A DNA stretch of 64,000 nucleotides from Pilaira anomala (lineage: Eukaryota > Mucoromycota > Mucoromycetes > Mucorales > Mucoraceae): NCBI GenBank assembly GCA_025716855.1, contig JAIXMQ010000025.1, forward strand, positions 124,001 through 188,000, in the 5' to 3' direction. Every line of letters begins with the position of its first letter. The first letter of the stretch is position 1. Below, one piece after another: positions 22,098-32,523 of this stretch. Position numbers and translations under genes: made by a program. The notes below the pieces were generated by a model that did no database searches, was not told where the DNA came from, and was given only the letters and a program-made list of their open reading frames with translations.

Positions 22098-23900
22098 CTA
22101 AACGGATTTATTTGCTTTGACCAAAAAGGCCTCGTACGGATCCAATTTCTTGATTAAGTTTTTCAATGCTATAGTTCTGCCTGCTTTTCTTGCGTTACCT
22201 GTTATGTTTCCTACATAGAATCCTCTCAGATGAGTGTAACGGTTGTATTCGCCAAGACAAGTAGGATAATTCATTTGACCGTGACAGATTTTGATTATGT
22301 TGGACGCCATTCTTTGCAATAATTGTTCATTTCTTCTTTTATGAGTCTGGATATCTTCTATTCTTGCCTCATATTCCCAAGCATCGGCCTTAACTTCTTC
22401 CGCCAAAACCATTTGATTGAACTGGGCCATTTTTCTTTTGTTTTCTTCTTGCTCCATTTCTTCTTGAGTGACCGGTTCAAGCTCCAAGAGATTCAAGAAG
22501 TTAACCTCTTCTTGCGGTTCATTTACCAATTGTGCACTCGTCACCGGAATCACACTGGCGTCAAAATCGATAAGTGATACCTCATCATCTTCATCTTGCG
22601 TATCATTCTCTCTCATATCCAAAGGTTTTGGTTGGGCGATCCGAAGAGTAGCTTCTTGAGCAGCGGCAAGACCTTTGATTTGCAAACCTTGGTGAGACAT
22701 TTTGTTTTTCAAGTTTTTGTTAATTTGTATATAATCGTTTTCCAGTTCGGTCCTTTTATAGTTTTCTTGTAATTTCCAGCCAACATTCGGTACTTTGTAT
22801 ATCCTTAAACGATTTCCATGCACGATCTTGATTTCGGTAACACCGTCCCTTTTTATTCTTTGTATCACGTAACTTCCTTTCTTCAAGTCTTCAGAGACAA
22901 CATACAAGCCTTCCCAGAGATCTTCTAATTTGCCCGACCAAGAGGAACCTCTAAAATCACGATATCTTTCAACAACAACACCAATTTTAAAACCAGGTTG
23001 TAATAGTTTCCTTTTTTGTAGTAACTTCTTGTCAATAGCCTTCTTCTGAGTTGTTTGAGATGATTCGATTCTTCGCAAAGCTTCTTTTCGTACAAGTTAC
23101 AATGTTTTGATTTGATTTTCGGTTCTTTGTTTCAATACATCTTCATAGTTCAATTCAGTAGGCTTTATAAATTTCTTAGAGTCAAAAGGAGTCCTTGGTT
23201 GATATCCATAAAGTAAATAAAAGGGAGTTTCTTTAGTAGTAGCTTGTTGCATACTTCTGTAAGCGAATAGTGTTGCAGGTAGGTAGTAGTGCCAATCCAT
23301 TTTTTCTTCAGGAGTACGTTTTTGCATAATTTGATCGAATGTACGGTTAAATCTTTCAATTAGGCCATTTCCTTGACTGTTGTAAAAGCTGATTGTTTTA
23401 TGTCTTATATTGAATTGCAAACACACTTGATATACCAACTCACTAATCATAGGTTTTCCATTATCTGAGATTAAGACACGCGGACATCCATGCCTTGCTA
23501 TAATTTCTTCATATAGGAATAAAGCTATTTCTGACGCAGTTTGAAAACGTACCGCTCTTGCTTCAACATACTTTGTTAAATAATCGATAGCAGCAATCAC
23601 ATAACGGTAACCACCCCTACTAGTAGAAACATGTTTCACATCAATAGCTATTTGTTCAAATGGCACCTTTAATACGGCAACAGGATGTAATCTTTCATTT
23701 AAGGTTTTTCTTCCATGACGTTGACATCGAGGGCATTCCTTCACATATGTAGTTACGTCTTGCACCATCTTGGGCCAATAATATTTAGAAGCGACCTTGT
23801 TTAGAGTATTGTTGAATGCTAAGTGTCCTCCTAACGGGTGTTGGTGAGCGATATAACGCTTCGATAGTGTTTTGGATGGGAAAGAGAATAAAGGTAAAAC
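22098..23900 (-). pseudogene. Gypsy integrase/C-terminal remnant with in-frame stop
   Basis: The minus-strand frame starts near 23900 with an integrase zinc module (HQHPLGGH...CPRCQRHG), then the core with D in AIDVKHV, D in ISDNGKPM and E in GNGLIERFNRTF. A TAA at 23097-23099 interrupts the frame; coding continues in the same frame (VRKEALRRIESS...) to 22098 with a basic C-terminal domain (GFKIGVVVERYRDFRGSSW, VIQRIKRDG). Gag, protease, RT and RNase H are gone. It differs clearly from the intact element at 14852 (different family). Best read as a 5'-truncated, nonsense-mutated Metaviridae relic. Confidence 0.85.
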
Positions 23901-24590
23901 TTAAAGAAATAAAAGATACGAAGAAAGTATTGTTAAAACTCTGTTACGATAGTTTTTATTTAGAAAGAAAGATATAAAATCAGACAAGGGGAAAACTATC
24001 TAAATGATGGTCATATTTATATGTTTTCTTTAGCGGAAACATACGGAAAGTGATATCAATTGATATCATAGAAGATGTATATAAATATGGTAAAGGTAAG
24101 TATGTTCATGATGATTATTGGTTATAAGTTATAATGATGATAATAAAGATGTGATGTAATTTGCTATGATATAATTTTGCTATGATAATAATTTGATATG
24201 ATATAATGTCTTCTTCCTGTGTTACATTCTAGATTCTTCTCAGTTATAATTACGCGTATCTATTGGCGAGTTACTTTGATCGGAAATTCATGCAAGGTTA
24301 AACAAACTCTTGTTACTGTCACTTTCCATATATGACAACCTGTTATGGTATTGACCTATGAGAAAGTAATGTGGTTTGCCTATGCCAGCATTAAACTATG
24401 ATCTTGCTTTAATAATAATAATAATAAAATAATATATATATAATAACTACAATGATCACGTATTTATTTAGCTGTGTCTATAAGCATCCTCAACAAAGTT
24501 CTCGGAGATGGCGTATATATGATGATTGTGTTTTCACTAAACTATTGCCGTTTAGTGAGCCATATTTGAAAGAAATTTGATTTTCTCTCA
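23901..24590. other. Non-coding between two element relics
   Basis: AT-rich, with an 18-bp perfect palindrome at 24051-24068 (TGATATCAATTGATATCA) and an ATA/TAA microsatellite near 24410-24440. TGTGTTACATTC at about 24218 resembles the possible LTR end near 22073, but no pairing could be established. Confidence 0.4.
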
Positions 24591-25967
24591 TTAATTCATA
24601 GATTGATTGATAGCAGGCTGATCGTTTACGTCAGTCGTTAAACCTTCGCGTTGAGGTTTATTTCCAAAAGATGCAATTGGTTTTCCATTAGTCGATGTGA
24701 TAAATTCAGTGGTCTTACCTCCATTGTCAATATCCATTTCTTCACTCTCCTTCATGAGTTGTTCTAATTCTTCAGTAGTTATGTTACTACTGCCATCCAT
24801 AACCGAAGCGTCATCATCCGTATCATGATAGGACTCCTCGCTATGTTCAGCTGGATTATAATCGCCATCTTCCATATCTTCATCTTCGTCAGAGTCAGGT
24901 AGACATTTTAAACCCTCAAAAGGATTAACCGATTCTATGATGGTCTTGGTTGCCTTCGGCACTGTATCCTTATTTTGAATCTTAATGTTGTTCCCGGATG
25001 TAGGGTCAGACCATTTAGATTTCATCAAATCGTTGGAGGGCTGACGTTTTTCATCAGGTACATTTACTTCTTTCAGAGTACTAGTCTTTCTAGGTTTCTT
25101 GAATGGCTTAGTGGTAGGGGCTTAGGATCGAGAGGGTGTTGGGCAATATTTAGAAAAATGACCATATTTATCGCAAGAATAGCACAGGATACGATCTTTA
25201 GATTTTTGACATTCATACTTGGTGTGTTGCTCGGAATGACAATACCTACACCAAATAGGCATCGCAGGAAAAGTTGCGTGACAAAACTCATCACAGCCAG
25301 CAAGGAAGATATTGTGTGTCAATGTCTTGAAGTTATGATTCTTTGGACGGTGGAGAACAGCATACCCACCGCCCATAAAGAAACCGCGCACTGGTTCAAA
25401 TTTGAGGCCGATATCCTTTACTTCACCAAAGATAGATAACGCCTTAAGGAGTTCTGAACGCAGTTCAATATGACTCAGAAAAGGAAGATCAGGCAGGTTC
25501 AAGTGGACTACTTCACCTTCGCCTTCCAAAGCTTTACAAGGGAGAAGTCGGAGCTTGGATTTCCCGTAGCTTACCCCTTTGGTAATAAAGGTGTCGACAA
25601 TTGATGTGTCGGGATGGACCTCTATGTAACGATCTTTGTTACGTCCTGACACTTTAATTCCACGGAATTTATGTGCACCTCCATATTGATCGGCGATCTC
25701 GACGAAGTGTTCATGTTCTTTGACATTAGGGATCTTAGAGATGTCAAGAAAGTAACCATCGGGCAGATGGGAATGTTTCAAAATGTTGGACTGAATAATG
25801 GTAATTGAGTTATTAGTCTCAGAATTAACAAGCTCGTTGGTGGAAGAATGTGTGTAGACTATATTCATAATTGATTTAGAGGTAATAATCGTACGTTTAG
25901 CAACGGCCGAGTATGACGGGCCACCGGGCAAGGGTGGGTCTGAATTATTAGCGGAAGAAGAAGCCAT
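24591..25967 (-). pseudogene. CCHC gag-like ORF1 of a retroelement, one nonsense codon
   Basis: A 458-codon minus-strand frame from the ATG at 25967, interrupted by a single TAA at 25122-25124. The N-terminal 281 residues contain a conserved gag-like region (GYFLDISKIPNVKEHEHF, KALSIFGEVKDIGL, possibly RRM-like) and two zinc knuckles, CRYCHSEQHTKYEC and CYSCDKYGHFSKYC. The part after the stop (25121-24591) stays in frame, is basic and then acidic (DSDEDEDMEDGD), and resembles the tails of mucoralean retroelement ORF1 proteins. No pol or RT follows, so the element is truncated. The stop may alternatively be a genuine end with the tail as decayed 3' sequence, but frame conservation over 176 codons argues against that. 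Confidence 0.7.
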
Positions 25968-26059
25968 GATTTTTTTTTATTAAAAGTTTACGTCCGATAC
26001 AAGTCACAGCCGTTACATATGAATCGTCACATTTTCCTTATTTTAAAATTCTCATGCTT

Positions 26060-26228
26060 TCCTCCGTACAAAAATCTAAGCATAAAACCTACGCTACATA
26101 CCGATATCATTCCCACAGCACAGGATGATACAAACATTACTCGTGTTCTTCAGACACGTATTTATCACTCATCTCGCTCTCCTGGAGCTTTCCTTTTCGA
26201 CATTACTAAATGTAAACCAGCATACTGA
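26060..26228 (+). pseudogene. Possible fragment of a related gag-like ORF1
   Basis: A plus-strand frame ending in YHSSRSPGAFLFDITKCK resembles, weakly, the HSHLPDGYFLDISKIP block of the ORF1 at 24591-25967. Short, and without its own start or zinc knuckles. Tentative. Confidence 0.3.
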
Positions 26229-26450
26229 TGTGACCAGACATGTTCATATAATACTTCACTCACATACAGTGCATCTATTTTTAAATCATATATTTTAAAA
26301 AAACCGGACATTTTCAGCTTTTGATTTAAACTCCGTTTTTTTATAAATAAAAACTCATTGCGAACGTTCTTACATTTCATGATGCCAAACATGAATTAAA
26401 CATATTTTAAAATATTAATGGGGACTATTATAATGTACAAATCTTTTTTT

Positions 26451-26582
26451 TTATTGATATAAGCGAAGTTTTTGATGTGATTTCTGGTCTTTAGAAAACT
26501 TCTTTACCGCCTCTAAAGCCTGTCTTGCATCTTTTCCCTGACTGTGGGCTTCAATATTGTTGGAATTCGGTTTGAAGGGTTT
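26451..26582 (-). pseudogene. Short coding remnant of unknown origin
   Basis: A clean 43-codon minus-strand frame (KPFKPNSNNIEAHSQ..., ending KSHQKLRLYQ) stops at 26451. Its codon use and lack of homopolymers stand out from the surroundings, so it is likely the 3' end of a transposon gene. Family not recognised. Confidence 0.3.
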
Positions 26583-27449
26583 TATAAAATAAAATAAAAG
26601 GCGATAAATTAAATGACAACGAACAAAGGGGGTTTATTCTTTATTCAAAATTAACTGAGAGCTCCATATTTCTAAACTATGCGACTATTTATATTATTAC
26701 TAAAGATTTGTTAATGACATAATGTTATAGTATTGTTTAGTCTATATATCAGCTCTAATGTCTAGCGTGATATATAGTTTATTATTTTATGTTTTTAGTT
26801 TTGCATGATGTAAGTAGAACAGTGTAGGTGTTTGTATCTGAGATATGACAGGTACTGGATTACCCTGTCATAGCGCTCAATCGAGGTAACACAATGACTT
26901 AATTCAATTATGTACCGACGATCTTTTACCTTTATTTATTGCCCAAAGCACATAATGTAAGGTATGAATATATACAAGATCTGTCATATATTCTTTATTA
27001 TAAATACAAGAGTCAGCCCGGATTATTACTCATATCTGTTCTGGTTTAATAGGTGTAGCTACTCAACTATTAAACATATGATGCAACATCGCTTTGCTTC
27101 CTACAAGTACTTTACTAATATAGTGTCAACTTTAATTATTCAATCTAAACTTGTAATAGGTTTTGGATTGAATTATCAGAATTTAGTGTTAATTCTACAT
27201 CATGTATTTCCCATAGTCCGATAATTATTTTATAACATTGTATTGTGTATCAATTCGTATTGATATGTCAATCTTTAAGTAATATAGTCATTTATTGTTT
27301 AAATGAGAGTTATGTAATATCCTTTTTATATGAGTAGTATAGGTCAAATACAACAAATATACCTAAAAATTTTATTCCAATATCTTCTTATCAGCAAAGG
27401 TGGTTCTCTAGGAGGGGAAGCACTATCCAAGAACGAATTTATGTTTTTG

Positions 27450-27567
27450 TCCAAAGAAACAAAACTGTAATTGCAGTTTTGTCGAGCCACTTTCTTAGCC
27501 GCCCCCAGAATCTTTCAATCAGGTTAGTCTCACAGTGAAACCGGGGGTACAGCTCAAAGATATGGCC
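27450..27567 (-). pseudogene. Tc1/mariner-type transposase C-terminal fragment
   Basis: The minus-strand frame reads FELYPRFHCETNLIERFWG followed by RLRKWLDKTA. This matches the '(K/R)FHCE-x-N-x-IE-x-(F/Y)WG' block containing the last catalytic Glu of DDE-type Tc1-like transposases frequent in Mucorales. No further parts were found nearby. Confidence 0.65.
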
Positions 27568-27847
27568 TTGCTTAGCTATAAATAAGTACTTAAAGATTTT
27601 TGTATGCAAATTGGTTGAGTTGAATTATAGTGTATAAAATTGGTTAAGTTGATCGTATTAGTTAAAAAAATTTTTAAGTAATTAAAGGAGGCTTATCGAA
27701 ATCGGAATTGCTGTTAAAATTATAGTTTTTCAATACGAATTATTGTGTATGCCAATTGGTTGAGTTGAATTATTATATATGCAAATTGGTTAAGTTGAGT
27801 TATTTTGTATGCAAATTGGTTGAGTTGAATTATTGTGTATAAGGCAA
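27568..27847 (+). repeat. Minisatellite, left of DIRS
   Basis: Imperfect repeats of about 30 bp of the form TGTATGCAAATTGGTTGAGT plus TGAATTATT occur at about 27600-27650 and several times in 27740-27845. The same unit resumes right of the DIRS element at 32636. Confidence 0.7.
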
Positions 27848-27896
27848 TTGTTTGTCGTATCTAAATCAATCTCAGTTGGTTCCATTCCGACTGCAA

Positions 27897-27979
27897 ATGT
27901 GATAGATACTCTCTCAGCCACGCTTTATTTTTCCTTATATGTAATAAAATTATTTTCCCTTTCTTCCTTATATCTTTCT
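27897..27979 (+). repeat. Left inverted terminal repeat of DIRS
   Basis: About 83 bp (TGTGATAGATACTCTCTCAG ... TATCTTTCT), the reverse complement of 32524-32606. It extends outward to the element end at 27848 (TTGTTTGTCG). Confidence 0.88.
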
Positions 27980-28002
27980 AAGCCGCGCATCGTGGAGACA
28001 CT

Positions 28003-28917
28003 ATGACTGATTTCACAAATGCAACAAATGCAACAGATGAACAACAACAGCAACCACAACCACAACAACTATTCACGAGAGCTGAAGTGGAACAGGTGGT
28101 CAGAGAGCTTGAACAATCACGTATTCAAGAAAGAGAAGAAAGAGTCCATAGAAGTGAACTCCCGTTGGCGATTTTACAAGGGTTGGAAGACACAACTATC
28201 TCCCAACTTAGAGAAAATTTTAAACTATTCAGGCGATCAATCCATAAATACAACCATGACACCTGGACAAGATCTGAACAAATCAACAAAGAATTTATCC
28301 CAGAACTCAAAAACTGGAAAGTGGATGCTTACCAACTCACTAATACCATATATCAGTTCTCAGAAACAACTAGAATCCAAGCAAGAGCTTGTACAGAGCT
28401 CTATCAACAACTGCAATTCCTTCAAAGCAGAACCACTTTTGCCTCACCCACAGATAAAGAAATATTCGATAAATCAATTGAACAAGCAGAACGTCTGTCT
28501 ATCTTTGGATTTGGAACAGCAAGATTTCAAGAAGAAGAAGCAAAAGAAGTGGCAATCAAAGCCCTTAAACTCCCCCGAAGCATTAAACACCTTGATACGT
28601 CGACAACGGATAATGGAAAGAAAGATACTTTCGATGGAGAGTTTATTGAGAGACTTCATAAAGCTAGATTTGAAGAACAACTCCTTCGAGACGCAACCCA
28701 CCATAATCACAAAGGAAGTTATAGAGGAGGATTCAATAATGGTTTCAGGGGCAGATACAATGGATCACGAGGTCAATCTTGGCGTAGTTCAGCATCACGA
28801 GGTCAATCTTTTTACTCAGGGGGCAGGGGACGAGGTGGACCTTTCTCTCCACAAAAGAACAACTTCACCTCAACGTCGACTATGTCAAACACCGACAACA
28901 GCAACAACAACAATTGA
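28003..28917 (+). CDS. DIRS ORF1 (gag-like)
   Basis: 304 residues from the ATG 24 nt after the left inverted repeat. A Gln-rich start is followed by a helical, charged middle (about 30-200) and an Arg/Gly-rich tail (YRGGFNNGFRGRYNGSRGQ, then repeats of SRGQS) that likely binds RNA. No zinc knuckle. It overlaps the RT frame by 4 bp at the stop (TGA at 28915-28917), so RT may be made by -1 frameshift or re-initiation. It corresponds by position to the putative gag of DIRS elements. Confidence 0.8.
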   Translation: MTDFTNATNATDEQQQQPQPQQLFTRAEVEQVVRELEQSRIQEREERVHRSELPLAILQGLEDTTISQLRENFKLFRRSIHKYNHDTWTRSEQINKEFIPELKNWKVDAYQLTNTIYQFSETTRIQARACTELYQQLQFLQSRTTFASPTDKEIFDKSIEQAERLSIFGFGTARFQEEEAKEVAIKALKLPRSIKHLDTSTTDNGKKDTFDGEFIERLHKARFEEQLLRDATHHNHKGSYRGGFNNGFRGRYNGSRGQSWRSSASRGQSFYSGGRGRGGPFSPQKNNFTSTSTMSNTDNSNNNN

Positions 28918-30833
28918 TTCCAACATTGAATCAGCAACAAACTCAACAATTACTATCTACAACAAAAACTTCAACAAAAACATTTATAAAAGATTCAACA
29001 AAAAACGACAACCAAAAAAATCAACATTATGCAGTACCACAAGACGGGATCCTTCCGGGAGGTCGTCTGACTTATTTTTATCAAAATTGGAACAACAAAA
29101 CAAAACACCAATGGCCTCTTACAATCATCAAAGAAGGTTACAGAATTCAATTTGCAACAAAACCGATTCCCTGGAAATCAACAACATCAACTCAAAATAT
29201 AATGGATCAACAAGCTACAAGGGAAGCAGTCGAAAAATTTCTTGCCGCAGGAATAATCGAAGAAATGCCTACCCAATCAGAAGATTTCCTATCAAAGTTT
29301 TTTACAATTCAAGAGCCAAACAAAAGGCGCCCGATTCTAGACTGTCAAAAAATAAATCAGCATATCCAATGCGAACATTTCAAAATGGAAGGTGTTCCAG
29401 CACTGCGAGAAATAATCGAAAAGAACGACTTTATGTGCAAAATAGATTTAAAAGACGCATACACAGTTGTACCCATTCATCCTCAATCTCGAAAGTACCT
29501 GACATTCAAGAACGAAGGGAAAGTCTATCAATACCGTTCACTGGCATTCGGTCTAAACGTGGCACCAAGAGTATTCTCCAAGCTAATAAGGTATGCTCTC
29601 GAACCTTTAAGAGAAAGAGGAATCCGTTTAGTCTATTATTTAGACGACATATGCCTCTTATCGCATTCAAAAGAAGACTTATTGAACACTACTCAAACGG
29701 TAATAAACCATTTAAAATCTTTGGGTTTCATAATAAACGAAGAGAAAAGTATACTGACACCATCACAGACACAGGAGTTCCTGGGTTTCAAGTTCAACAC
29801 AAGGACGATGAAGATCACTGTACCAATACAGAAGATCAACAACTTATTACAGAGAGTGAAACAAGCGTCGATGCCGATTCAGAGGTTTTGCCGATGGATT
29901 GCAGGTCTATTGGGGAAAGTAACATCGATGATGCCAGCGATAGGCGAAGCACTACTTCATGTACGTCACTTACAGAGAGATCTTGCGAGATCCCTGTGCT
30001 CAAATCACCAGAATTGGGAAAAGCCATGTTACCTTTCTCAACAGAGCTTCCAAGAACTACAATGGTGGAAGGACTCGATCATAACCAAGAACGGATTACC
30101 AATCCAAGCGTTGACGATGCCAGCACCTCAAGTTACAATCTACACCGACAGCTCAGATACAGGTTGGGGGATCAGCTCGCCAATGATTAAGACGTTCGGG
30201 TTTTGGAACAAAGAGGAACAGTCAGGATGCTTAAACGTAAGAGAGTTGAAAGCAGTTTATTTTGCCTTGAAGCTCCATGCAAAAAGATTCGAAAATTGCA
30301 CAATAAAGGTTTTCACAGACAACACAACAGCATTGAAATACACTACCAAGAGTGGTGGAACCGCGTCGTTTCATTTACAGGACTTGGCCGTGAAAATACA
30401 AGATCTTTGCAACAAATTTCATTTGAACGTAATTTATCAACATATCCAGGGTATAAAGAACACATGTGCAGACCAGTTATCGAGAAGGACGATACCACTA
30501 TACGAACAAGCGATCCCGAAGAAGATGTTCAAGAAAATACAACAACAATGGGGACCATTGAAAATAGATGCATTCGCAGCTCATCACAATAATCAGTTGA
30601 ATCGATATTGGAGTCCACACCCCGACCCACAAGCAGAAGCACAGGACGCGTTTCAACAGAGATGGTTAAAGAAGGGGATGTATCTAAATTCACCGTGGAA
30701 GTTAATACCAAAAGTGATACAGCATCTGAAAGAATCAAAGATTCAAGAAGCAACCTTAGTAACCCCGTTTTGGTTTCCCATGATATTGAGAATGAAACAC
30801 ATAAGCTACCCGATGATAAATATGTTCAAATAA
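28914..30833 (+). CDS. DIRS reverse transcriptase/RNase H
   Basis: Open for 639 codons; no ATG lies near the 5' end (the frame begins at a TTG beside the gag stop and is also open upstream), which suggests frameshifting from gag. RT motifs: KIDLKDAYTVVPIHP, SLAFGLNVAPRVFSK, and YYLDDIC with D244/D245. RNase H follows with VTIYTDSSDTGWGIS (D412) and a TDNTTALKY motif. The C-terminal block (KIDAFAAHHNNQLNRYWSPH, then DAFQQRW) is the extension seen after RNase H in DIRS polyproteins. No adenine methyltransferase domain is recognised. The protein copies element RNA into DNA. Confidence 0.92.
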   Translation: MIPTLNQQQTQQLLSTTKTSTKTFIKDSTKNDNQKNQHYAVPQDGILPGGRLTYFYQNWNNKTKHQWPLTIIKEGYRIQFATKPIPWKSTTSTQNIMDQQATREAVEKFLAAGIIEEMPTQSEDFLSKFFTIQEPNKRRPILDCQKINQHIQCEHFKMEGVPALREIIEKNDFMCKIDLKDAYTVVPIHPQSRKYLTFKNEGKVYQYRSLAFGLNVAPRVFSKLIRYALEPLRERGIRLVYYLDDICLLSHSKEDLLNTTQTVINHLKSLGFIINEEKSILTPSQTQEFLGFKFNTRTMKITVPIQKINNLLQRVKQASMPIQRFCRWIAGLLGKVTSMMPAIGEALLHVRHLQRDLARSLCSNHQNWEKPCYLSQQSFQELQWWKDSIITKNGLPIQALTMPAPQVTIYTDSSDTGWGISSPMIKTFGFWNKEEQSGCLNVRELKAVYFALKLHAKRFENCTIKVFTDNTTALKYTTKSGGTASFHLQDLAVKIQDLCNKFHLNVIYQHIQGIKNTCADQLSRRTIPLYEQAIPKKMFKKIQQQWGPLKIDAFAAHHNNQLNRYWSPHPDPQAEAQDAFQQRWLKKGMYLNSPWKLIPKVIQHLKESKIQEATLVTPFWFPMILRMKHISYPMINMFK

Positions 30834-31290
30834 GCAACGTTAGATTTGTTGAAAGTCTTAAAATATAAGATAAGGTTTTTATTTATGAGAAAAAAGAGGA
30901 TGTATTTATACTAAAATAAAAGAGTGGAAAAGAGTCTGGTTCTTTGACAGTAGATTTGACAGTCTTGGATCGAGAAGTAATTTATGTGTTACACACATAA
31001 ATTTATGAGTTGATAATTTAAGCTTTTGAGGAAAAGACCAAATATGGGTTTAAGCGTTTTTTGTATTCCTGAAATATTCAGATGGAGCTTTGCGATACTG
31101 GGATATAAATTATTAATCAGAAATAATGTATAATGTCAGATAGAAGGTGGAGACACCTCTAAATAGTAATCAATGATAAAGATATATATCTGGTATATAT
31201 CACCCGATCATCATGAAATCAACAAGAAAGTTTTACCTAGCCGCATGGAGATTATCAACAACGCAAGGCGTACAACTAATACACCAATAA
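30834..31290 (+). other. Spacer between DIRS RT and recombinase genes
   Basis: Non-coding; contains a perfect 11-bp inverted repeat around a 3-nt loop at 30979-31003 (AATTTATGTGT-TAC-ACACATAAATT), which could fold in RNA or act as a protein site. Confidence 0.5.
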
Positions 31291-32418
31291 ATGATGCCAG
31301 TATATATTGAGTATTTGGAAAAATCAACCAGAAGTACCACTACGAGAAATTACAACCAAGGATGGAATCTTTACGAACAATGGTGTCATAGTCATCAACC
31401 ACCTGCAAATCCTTTGGAATACAATGTCACCAACGTATTACATTTTTTAGTTCACAATAATCACTATAGTAGCACTTACTTAAACAATTTACGATCATCA
31501 ATTGCCTCTGTATTTAGGGAACTTTATCAAGACGAAATACCTATTGCAAATCAACCACTTATTCAAGATTTTTTTGCTGCAAAACGAAAATCTGAAATCA
31601 AGATACCTTCCACTGCTCAACTCACAACTTGGGATACAGACAAGATGATAAATTACATTCAAGAACATTGGAAAGACAATTCAACTCTATCCTTATTTGA
31701 TTTACAACAAAAGACTATTGGCCTTCTATGCTTAGCTACCATGGCACGTCCCAGATCAGATATTGGCAGATTGCAATACCGAGATGTTGTTGTTGACTTT
31801 TCATCCGACAGTACGATAGAATTAACAGTAACACTTCATTTTAGACAACCAAAGGAAAGCCAAATCAAAACAACAAGACTGGGTGCTATCGAGAATCGGG
31901 ATATTTGCCCTGTAACTACATTGATTGAATTTGTGAAAAAAACAAGAGAGTTGAGAATATCATTACCAGTAGATCATACACTATTTTTAGCTTATTTGAA
32001 TCAACCCGAAAAGGTCTCTTCTATTAAACCAACTACAATGTCTCAATGGGTCAAACGAATTATGCAAGTATCAGGTATCGACACTTCCGTCTATAAAGCT
32101 CATTCCATACGATCAGCATCAAGTACAAAAGCTGTTCAAAAAGGTCATTCTATCCAAAAGGTCAAAGAACACGCCAATTGGAGCTTACACTCAAATACCT
32201 TTGAAAAGTATTATTACAAGCCAACTGCCAAGGAGTCTTCTAGTTCGTCAATTACCAATTCAATTTTTTCTACAGCTGAGAAGCCTATCACATTTGCAGT
32301 CGGAATGGAACCAACTGAGATTGATTTAGATACGACAAACAATCAAAATGTTGGTGAAATGAAGACGAAAAATGTGATAGATACCCACCCTTGGTACCGC
32401 CGTTTCTTCGGTTCTTAG
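31291..32418 (+). CDS. DIRS tyrosine recombinase
   Basis: 375 residues. The N-terminal SAM-like DNA-binding part (YIEYLEKSTRSTTTRNYNQG) is followed by the catalytic domain with R153 (ATMARPRSDIGRLQ), HSIR (H271, R274) in KAHSIRSASS, the HANWSLHS segment and a Tyr triplet (307-309) in EKYYYKP giving the nucleophile. This R-H-R-Y set defines phage-integrase-type recombinases and replaces the DDE integrase of LTR elements. The last 40 or so codons coincide with the internal complementary region. It would insert the circular DNA form without target duplication. Confidence 0.93.
   Translation: MMPVYIEYLEKSTRSTTTRNYNQGWNLYEQWCHSHQPPANPLEYNVTNVLHFLVHNNHYSSTYLNNLRSSIASVFRELYQDEIPIANQPLIQDFFAAKRKSEIKIPSTAQLTTWDTDKMINYIQEHWKDNSTLSLFDLQQKTIGLLCLATMARPRSDIGRLQYRDVVVDFSSDSTIELTVTLHFRQPKESQIKTTRLGAIENRDICPVTTLIEFVKKTRELRISLPVDHTLFLAYLNQPEKVSSIKPTTMSQWVKRIMQVSGIDTSVYKAHSIRSASSTKAVQKGHSIQKVKEHANWSLHSNTFEKYYYKPTAKESSSSSITNSIFSTAEKPITFAVGMEPTEIDLDTTNNQNVGEMKTKNVIDTHPWYRRFFGS
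32286..32383 (+). repeat. DIRS internal complementary region
   Basis: 32286-32342 is the reverse complement of the outer left end (27848-27904), and 32343-32383 that of the outer right end (32595-32635). The two halves meet at TCA (32343-32345). Both lie inside the recombinase coding sequence. Confidence 0.88.
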
Positions 32419-32523
32419 TTTATCTAGTAGTTATTTTAGTATTATTCTCTGATTTTACTTCTATTCCAAATTTCCCTCCCAAAAAAAAAAAAAAAAAAAA
32501 AAAATTGAATTCCTATGCTTAGC

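Larger units (their letters stand above)
25968..27449. other. Transposon-fragment region with little intact coding
   Basis: It contains two short possible remnants listed separately (26060-26228 and 26451-26582). The rest is AT-rich and unrecognised. GGTAACACA at about 26885-26893 could be an old LTR end. Confidence 0.4.

Noticed and set aside
27568..27847. Could the repeats left of DIRS be a CRISPR array?
   Set aside because: Units are adjacent and imperfect without unique spacers, in a eukaryotic genome; it is a minisatellite.
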